A stretch of DNA of 37,844 bases from Blastopirellula sp. (GTDB lineage: Bacteria > Planctomycetota > Planctomycetia > Pirellulales > Pirellulaceae). Under the pieces are notes generated by a model. The model searched no databases, had not been told where the DNA came from, and was given only the letters and a program-made list of their open reading frames with translations. Shown here piece after piece: positions 34,101-37,844 of the stretch. Position numbers and translations under genes: made by a program. The DNA is taken from assembly GCA_002733575.1 (NCBI GenBank), contig NVWB01000171.1:1-37844 (forward strand), given 5' to 3'. Every line of letters begins with the position of its first letter. Positions within the stretch are counted from its first letter, which is position 1.

Positions 34101-34562
34101 AGCGTACTCCAATCCTCTGGCTGCTTGAATCGTAAAGTCGACCGCTGTGTTCAAGTTCAATGGACCGTTGACTGATACGACTTCTTCCAAGTCAGTTCCA
34201 GCAATGTATTCCATGACCAAGTAATAGGAATCGCCAACTTGGCCAGCATCGAATGCCGTGACAATGTGAGGATGAAGCAGTTTCGCAGCAGACTTTACTT
34301 CACGAAGAAATCTCCTGACGGCCTCTTCACTCCCCGTCATATTTGCTGCAAGAATTTTGAGTGCAACAATTCGGTCCATGTGTCTGTGGCGAGCTCGATA
34401 GACACGTCCAACTCCACCAGCACCAATTTCCTCCATGATTTCATAATCGCCGACTATACCTCCCTCACGAATTGAGGACGAGGGATTACCTGCGTTTGAG
34501 ACGCCCTGACCACCTGCACCAGCAGGAGGTTGGGTCAACCATGAATCTGTTCCACGAGACAT
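31155..34562 (-). CDS. Ser/Thr kinase - MPTGQFG repeat linker - Hsp70-like fusion protein
   Basis: 1135 residues. Kinase domain about 40-310: glycine loop IGAGGVGRVYRA, Lys69 in VALKIL, HRDIKPSNLM with Asp163, DMG (181-183), APEQSMNAKG. Residues about 333-630 are a Met/Pro/Gln/Gly repeat region (unit QMPTGQFGAVPNQMPVAQPG plus PAQT, 24 residues). Residues about 636-990 are an Hsp70 nucleotide-binding domain: MALDIGSKYIRLA (phosphate-1), VTDLKQRLGK, VPVSSNSTQREAYRNTGVIA, VNDTTAAAF, VVHLGASTIGVSI (phosphate-2), GDSQLGGVDWDD, LLTVGEATRMPMI. Residues about 995-1115 resemble the Hsp70 beta substrate-binding domain; the alpha-helical lid is missing. By alignment from memory with Hsc70, Asp10 and Lys71 are kept (Asp639, Lys700). 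Glu175 is Asp777, Asp199 is His806 and Asp206 is Gly813, so ATP hydrolysis may be weak or absent. No transmembrane helix, so probably cytoplasmic. Confidence 0.93.
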   Translation of the reverse strand: MSRGTDSWLTQPPAGAGGQGVSNAGNPSSSIREGGIVGDYEIMEEIGAGGVGRVYRARHRHMDRIVALKILAANMTGSEEAVRRFLREVKSAAKLLHPHIVTAFDAGQVGDSYYLVMEYIAGTDLEEVVSVNGPLNLNTAVDFTIQAARGLEYAHTEGLVHRDIKPSNLMLDHFGVVKILDMGLARQMEGNAIQNTMSTDALTQFGAAMGTVGFMAPEQSMNAKGVDYRADIYSLGCTLYYLITGEPVYKGNLAQIVMAHLNEPVPSLAAVNNMVSPHLDAVFQKMLAKEPAHRYQSMHQAMTDLRSCILEAPPQTPVAPSIVNVPSAPPASQMPTGQFGSLPNQAPNQMPAAQHGTQMPTGQFGAVPNQMPVAQPGPAQTQMPTGHFGVMPNQMPVAQPGPAQTQMPTGQFGAVPNQMPVAQPGPAQTQMPTGQFGAVPNQMPVAQPGPAQTQMPTGQFGAVPNQMPVAQPGPAQTQMPTGQFGAVHNQMPVAQSGPAQTQMPTGQFGAVPNQMPVAQPGPAQTQMPTGQFGSLPVNATPSHPDAAMPTQMPAATQMPTGQFGSMPAQMPPSQAGATQMPTGQFGAIPTEMPSAQQGGVPAQQMPTDQPGIPAMIPQSGSPISQPAAAVSTSVSMALDIGSKYIRLATLDTNGKPKTFLNSLGKPRESNSVYVDGANIATGAEAKDIKKSTGVLVTDLKQRLGKEDSVVFCGETNYPPEALLAMLINRSSVKLQKPEPGGQRVVMTVPVSSNSTQREAYRNTGVIAGFNVVDLVNDTTAAAFWHGWHKGLFRPDAGKPSKVCVVHLGASTIGVSICEISLGSLKVLASVGDSQLGGVDWDDCIMQYIAESFIEQCGVDPREGSLGKRHLPEFAMSTKHRLSMREEASLNAKFNGTTLQDKISRAAFKKISKPLLDRVKDIVEDAMQQANCSWKEIAELLTVGEATRMPMIHELLCQISSKEPKKLAEDALVQGTLLYGNHAAHLGGGSQYQVDVREVSTVGIGVEAQNRKTKTAYNALLILNGTELPATIQKSVKTSRQDQESINLRLVQGNSNDMETCQLLGECEIPLENGLPAGTSIPFVLQISRDGTVHVYHSLSEAGSGISIPIQPASGLTQSGITRWIDWLETALLCSD
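32673..33566. repeat. In-frame tandem repeats, including seven near-identical 72-bp units (32988-33491)
   Basis: This is the DNA behind the linker of the kinase-Hsp70 protein. Eleven copies of QMPTG(Q/H)FG are encoded, at residues 333, 358, 382, 406, 430, 454, 478, 502, 526, 557 and 579. The copies from 358 to 525 are exactly 24 codons apart and differ by only a few bases. Because the unit is a multiple of 3, several other frames also stay open across it on both strands; those are by-products. Confidence 0.95.
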
Positions 34563-34830
34563 AGATGAGTACTTGTGTATATAGGTAGAGTTAAAGAGAA
34601 AAAGGTAGCGTCACACTAAGTTTAAATTATCTAAAAAGCACTGATATACGAATCAACAAATACTTACTAGATAAACAGTTTGCCTACTTCAAAAACTACG
34701 AGAAACAAGCGTTGATGTTTCAAGCAATTTACAGTTAAAATATCGAAAAAACTAAAACCAATCTGATGGTTCGAGGATGTAAATTTTGAGTGTTAAGTCA
34801 AAAGATCAGCCGTAATATATTGTTAGTATA

Positions 34831-35301
34831 CTACTCGCTAATGATCTTGAAGCAATAATATTGATCAAACAGTGTAACATAATCAGGCCCAACACTTAGG
34901 ATACTCCACTTGTGGGAGTCTGTCGAGTATCTAAATACAATTTTAAGTCCTATCAGACGGGGTTGGTTCAACCAAAATAACGGTTTTGTTGATCTATCGG
35001 CATTGATGGTGATAGGGATTAAATAGGTACACCTGGTAGTATTTTTAAGAGGTTAGAACAAAAAAACAAGACTTCCCCAATAGAAACAGACAAAGACACT
35101 TTGAATAATCCAATCAGATCCTGTAACTGGACGACTAATTTTTGGGAAGAACAGCGTACGTACATACGGACTTCCGCGATCCGTGGATAAATACTTTCCA
35201 AGGCAATCAACAGGTATATTTCCCTTAAACACCTTCTTTCGACTAAAAACGAACCAAGATTGCCCATCACATCGTAAAAATGAACAATTATGAATAGTCA
35301 T
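34831..35301 (-). pseudogene. Decayed gene frame with an internal stop, family unknown
   Basis: A single minus-strand frame runs 157 codons from an ATG at 35301 to TAG at 34831-34833, interrupted by one TAA at 35053-35055. Before the stop it reads CSFLRCDGQSWFVFSRK and GKYLSTDRGSPYVRTLFFPK. After the stop it reads YLIPITINADRSTKPLFWLN and VFRYSTDSHKWSILSVGPDY. The ending WSILSVGPD resembles tails I associate with planctomycete pseudopilin-like or hypothetical proteins, but this is weak. Upstream of the ATG the same frame continues through a TAG into a hydrophobic stretch (ILTSLFFWFCIGSV, to about 35350) that could be the lost signal sequence. The 268 nt between it and the kinase-Hsp70 gene hold nothing I recognise beyond AT-rich upstream DNA. 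Confidence 0.5.
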
Positions 35302-35896
35302 CTAACTATTCACACTTCCGATGCAAAACCAGAAAAATAAGCTCGTTAGAATTCTCCTATCAAATTTTATTTTTAACTTTTATGACAAATCCTAGGGAGA
35401 ACAGCATTTATTCTTCTATCTATTATAGTCACCACCCATGACCCACTTTTCAAGGCTTGAGCTTTCACCCATGAAATTTATTTTTCAATCCGTTTCATAG
35501 ATTGTCTGCCAGATATTATGAAAAAAATGCTCTTTTAGCAATTAAACGACAAGTGGACATTCTAGTAATTATTAAGGACATTCAGGAAACCATAACTGAT
35601 TGAAACATGCGTAATACATTGACCTTTCAATAACTCTGGGCTAGAATTATCTATATAAACCCTCCCATATTGGTGCATATTCCCTGATCAATTCTTTCTT
35701 GAGCGTCTCTTTTAACTACCCTGAAAGTTCATCAATGAGAGATTTATCTAGCAGGTTAATCCACAGGATAGACATTACTTATTAGTGTCACTCCTTCGCT
35801 ACTCAAAGCAGATTCTGCATCGTAAGATAATTTGAGATATGGAAGTGCAGTGAAGATATGACAGAGATTTACAAGATCGCTGAATACATTCAGCAA
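35302..35896. other. AT-rich stretch without a recognisable gene
   Basis: About 600 nt between the decayed frame and the XylR-like gene's stop. Apart from the hydrophobic in-frame stretch noted at the lower end (to about 35350), I found no supported coding frame, terminator with a T-run, or repeat. It is clearly more AT-rich than the coding parts of the window. Confidence 0.55.
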
Positions 35897-37072
35897 TTAA
35901 CTCGAAGCGGTATTTAGCCGTCGGTGTTCACCTGGAGTAATTCCGGTCTCTCTTTTGAATACCGCACTCAACCTTTCTTTATGGCTGTAGCCTGTCAATT
36001 CGCTTAATTGGTCCAACGTCATTGAAGTTTCCGTGAGTAATTGCTTGACACGTTCGACTTGAACTTCAGTGATTTGTTCATGAGGCGTTTTGTTTAAGAG
36101 AGAGCGAAAACGTCGTTCTAACTGACGACGAGAAAGCATGCTGTAACGGACAACATCAGCAACATTGATTCCTTCACACGCATTTTCACGAATATATCGA
36201 CAAACTCGGGCAATTTCTCGATCCTCAACCGCATGAACATGAGTTGAAAGTCGTTGAGAAACTCCGCGTGGTTGGATGTACTCAATGGGGTTGAAATCGT
36301 TTTCCCCATTCATCAATAACTGCAAGGTTTCAGCTGCTCTAAATCCTACAGCCTCTGAATCTGGGATGACACTTGAAAGTGGAGGGTTACTCAACAAGCA
36401 GATGGCTTCATCATTATCTACTCCAATAATGCTGGTATCATCTGGAACTGAAATCTTAAGTGATTGACAGGTATTCAAAACGTGTTGACCACGAATGTCG
36501 TTACAAACCAAAAGTCCAGTAGGTGCTTCTAACGATTTCAACCATTTTGATAGTTCTTTGAAGTCTTCAAGGCCAGATTGTTCAAGATCTGTAAGGAGGG
36601 CCCCATGTTCGCCAGGGGATTGATAAATAGATAGAGGAGCCCCAGCGTTTTCCACAAACTCTCGAAAATGGCGAAGTCTGGCTTCTGAAAAATGCGCAAA
36701 TTGAAATCCACAAAAAGCAAATCGCCGAAAGTCTCGCTCCCAAAGGTGCTGAAAAGCTAATCTCGCAACGGCTCGATCATCAGTTTCAACCCGAGGAATA
36801 TCAGGATAGTCAACACTGCAACGAACATCGACAATTGGCAGTTTTAGGTCTCTTAGGTTGTCAACATTATGCTCATCCACACGCGCGATGACTCCACTAA
36901 TACCAGAGTTTTTTAGCCAGGAAGGCAGTTTGGTATCGATTGTCATTTCTTGGTGCAGAAGAAACCAATTTGCTCTCGTGTGCGAATAGTGAGCTATCCC
37001 GCGAAGCAGGCCTCTTCCATAGGCTCTGGAAGATTCTACCAGTAGAGCTATTTTATTTCTTGTTGGACTCAT
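35897..37072 (-). CDS. XylR-like transcriptional regulator (LacI-type sensor plus AraC-type DNA-binding domain)
   Basis: 391 residues, almost the same length as E. coli XylR (392). N-terminal about 1-275 is a periplasmic-binding-protein-like sugar sensor: KIALLVESSRAYGRGLLRGI, HLWERDFRRFAFCGF, GLLVCNDIRGQHVLNTCQ, SIIGVDNDEAICLLSNPPLS and AVGFRAAETLQLLMNG all follow XylR. C-terminal about 285-385 is an AraC/XylS helix-turn-helix pair: YIRENACEGINVADVVRYSM, SRRQLERRFRSLLNKTPHEQ and LTGYSHKERLSAVFKRETGI. In planctomycetes such regulators usually control an adjacent carbohydrate-related operon. It is divergent from the PSCyt1 gene starting at 37645, with palindromic candidate operators between them. 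The effector sugar is unknown. Confidence 0.92.
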   Translation of the reverse strand: MSPTRNKIALLVESSRAYGRGLLRGIAHYSHTRANWFLLHQEMTIDTKLPSWLKNSGISGVIARVDEHNVDNLRDLKLPIVDVRCSVDYPDIPRVETDDRAVARLAFQHLWERDFRRFAFCGFQFAHFSEARLRHFREFVENAGAPLSIYQSPGEHGALLTDLEQSGLEDFKELSKWLKSLEAPTGLLVCNDIRGQHVLNTCQSLKISVPDDTSIIGVDNDEAICLLSNPPLSSVIPDSEAVGFRAAETLQLLMNGENDFNPIEYIQPRGVSQRLSTHVHAVEDREIARVCRYIRENACEGINVADVVRYSMLSRRQLERRFRSLLNKTPHEQITEVQVERVKQLLTETSMTLDQLSELTGYSHKERLSAVFKRETGITPGEHRRLNTASS

Positions 37073-37287
37073 ACGGACAACTTAAATTGACGCAAATCAT
37101 TAACCTGTAGTCGTGATTTTATTCTCGACAAGCTTCTTTGAATAGTAGTAAAATAGGAATATCAATCAATCGAGAGGATAGATCACACAAGTCGAATCCG
37201 TTGGTCGATAGTTCTTCTTCGTTTGTTAGGGTTATAATCGGCACTTTCAAGTTTGAAGAAAAAAATCCTGTTTGTCCACAGAAATCA

Positions 37288-37325
37288 ATTATAGAACAGG
37301 GAATTATAGAACAGGGAATTATAGA
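37288..37325. repeat. 15-bp tandem direct repeat, 2.5 copies
   Basis: ATTATAGAACAGGGA occurs at 37288-37302 and 37303-37317, followed by a partial third copy ATTATAGA (37318-37325). AraC-family regulators often bind direct repeats, so it could be an operator; this is inference. Confidence 0.75.
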
Positions 37326-37367
37326 AATACCTCGTTTCCTTGTTATTCAATTTCATAGACAAAAAAC

Positions 37368-37389
37368 TTCATTGATTTGGATCAATGAA
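37368..37389. promoter_or_regulatory. Perfect palindrome, candidate operator
   Basis: TTCATTGAT and ATCAATGAA are exact inverted 9-bp arms around TTGG. It lies between the divergent regulator and cytochrome genes. The length and AT-rich symmetric arms fit a dimeric regulator site; the assignment to the XylR-like protein is inference from position. Confidence 0.45.
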
Positions 37390-37446
37390 TTGTGTAAACT
37401 AGAGGTGAATGAATAGTCATGCGATATAAAGAAGCTAGATGGCAAT

Positions 37447-37460
37447 AATGATTAATCATT
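37447..37460. promoter_or_regulatory. 14-bp perfect palindrome, candidate operator
   Basis: AATGATTAATCATT is fully self-complementary and sits about 60 nt beyond the previous palindrome, in the same divergent promoter region. It shares the alternating ATGATT/AATCAT character of that site. Confidence 0.4.
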
Positions 37461-37490
37461 TCCTGCATCCACTCCCGCCTCAACTTAATA

Positions 37491-37534
37491 TTTCTCTAAG
37501 TTCAATTTATCACCGAGGGTGAAATTTAGAGAAA
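37491..37534. promoter_or_regulatory. Long imperfect inverted repeat in the 5' region of the PSCyt1 gene
   Basis: The outer arms TTTCTCTAA (37491-37499) and TTAGAGAAA (37526-37534) are exact complements. The inner stem TCACC GAG GGTGA (37510-37522) is also exact, and AATTT/AAATT bases lie between them. It sits 110 nt before the ATG. It could be a leader hairpin, an operator or an attenuator-like structure; no following T-run of terminator strength (only CTTTTT a few bases on). Confidence 0.45.
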
Positions 37535-37644
37535 GACTTTTAAAAAGCTCAAGACCAGTCTAACTAAAGACAAACAATTCTTTGTTTCTCGGACTAGCTT
37601 GGTTTTTATTCAATTTAAATTATCGAATGATTACGAGATTTTTT

Positions 37645-37844
37645 ATGAATTCTCAACTCAAGAAGTGGACGGACGCTTCCATTTACTCAGTTCTACGGAC
37701 TTTCTTCATTGGAGTCTTAGTTTGTTCGCTAACAAATTCATTGGTTGCTGTGGAAAAAGCATCGTTCACAGATGCTCAGCTTGAATTCTTTGAAAAAGAC
37801 GTCCGCCCTCTCTTAGTGAAGCGATGCTATGAGTGTCATAGTTC
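37645..37844 (+). CDS. Planctomycete cytochrome c (PSCyt1) protein, 3'-partial
   Basis: ATG at 37645, 66 complete codons, cut by the window edge. It begins MNSQLKKWTDASIYSVLRTF with a hydrophobic signal segment (about 17-38, FFIGVLVCSLTNSLVAV). It continues FEKDVRPLLVKRCYECHS, the typical start of a PSCyt1 haem domain with CxxCH (CYECH). Most such proteins continue into DUF1549 and DUF1553 (or DUF1592) domains, which would lie outside the window. An ACGAG stretch about 9 nt upstream can serve as ribosome-binding site. It is divergent from the XylR-like regulator, its probable controller. Confidence 0.85.
   Translation, partial: MNSQLKKWTDASIYSVLRTFFIGVLVCSLTNSLVAVEKASFTDAQLEFFEKDVRPLLVKRCYECHS

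Larger units (their letters stand above)
37073..37644. promoter_or_regulatory. Divergent intergenic region between regulator and cytochrome genes
   Basis: 572 nt, AT-rich, between the XylR-like gene (-) and the truncated PSCyt1 gene (+). It contains a 15-bp tandem direct repeat and three perfect or near-perfect palindromes, listed separately. A 92-codon frame from a TTG (37138-37416) crosses these sites and has no recognisable product, so I treat the region as non-coding and regulatory. Confidence 0.6.

Noticed and set aside
34900..34931. Inverted repeat GATACTC...GAGTATC
   Set aside because: Only 7-bp arms with an imperfect inner stem, and it lies inside the decayed frame; not strong enough to call a regulatory site.
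35019..35270. 83-codon minus-strand frame with hydrophobic C-terminus
   Set aside because: Overlaps the decayed frame at 34831-35301, which is more coding-like on both sides of its stop.
37138..37416. 92-codon plus-strand frame upstream of the PSCyt1 gene
   Set aside because: TTG start, no recognisable family, the SIIEQGIIEQGIIE part is just the 15-bp direct repeat, and it crosses palindromes in a promoter region.
37599..37784. 61-codon frame at the right end
   Set aside because: Shifted-frame shadow of the truncated PSCyt1 gene, whose CxxCH frame is the real one.

Overview
This window looks like a chromosomal piece of a planctomycete (phylum Planctomycetota) of moderate GC content. The evidence is family content. 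There is a planctomycete-type c-type cytochrome protein (PSCyt1/DUF1587/DUF1592/DUF1588/DUF1585) overlapping a DUF1552 gene, and the start of a second PSCyt1 protein at the right edge. There are also two formylglycine sulfatases, a XylR-type regulator, secreted beta-propellers, and Ser/Thr kinases with DMG in place of DFG. No rRNA, tRNA, CRISPR array or intact transposase gene was seen.

Layout. 1-3865 (+): aceE (5' end outside the window) and aceF, closed by a bidirectional terminator. 3943-7471 (-): a secreted isochorismatase-ThuA fusion, a TSUP permease, the relic of an MFS transporter and a second unrecognised gene relic. 7662-11784 (+): the overlapping DUF1592/DUF1552 pair. 12197-22191 (+): a run of mostly exported proteins: a PQQ-type propeller, a tripartite tricarboxylate transporter whose TctC and TctB are one polypeptide followed by TctA, a sulfatase, a cyclase-family hydrolase, a second sulfatase and an alpha/beta hydrolase. 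22212-24288 (-): a tight glutaredoxin / DUF2064 glycosyltransferase / thiO-like operon. 24578-26095 (+): a tail-anchored Ser/Thr kinase. 26133-26504 (-): a truncated haemoglobin. 26697-29303 (+): a second propeller and a CE15-like esterase. 29423-34562 (-): a secreted unknown protein and a very large fusion of a Ser/Thr kinase, a Met/Pro/Gln-rich tandem repeat and a complete Hsp70-like module. 34563-35896: gene-poor, holding one decayed frame. 35897-37072 (-): the XylR-like regulator, divergent from the 3'-truncated PSCyt1 gene that starts at 37645.

How the genes may work together. The 14-22 kb run reads as uptake and breakdown of an unidentified organic anion, with hydrolytic release of sulfate and acyl or ring groups. 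The substrate cannot be named from sequence. The XylR-like gene, the palindromes beside it and the truncated cytochrome gene form a typical-looking divergent regulator/target pair.

Points that stand out: the kinase-repeat-Hsp70 fusion, whose ATPase site has lost acidic residues; the TctC-TctB fusion; three 164-185 bp elements with inverted palindromic ends (REPIN-like), all in the 11.8-18.7 kb stretch; a separate perfect 21-bp inverted repeat at 24475-24528; and several decayed genes recognisable only when internal stops or a frameshift are allowed.
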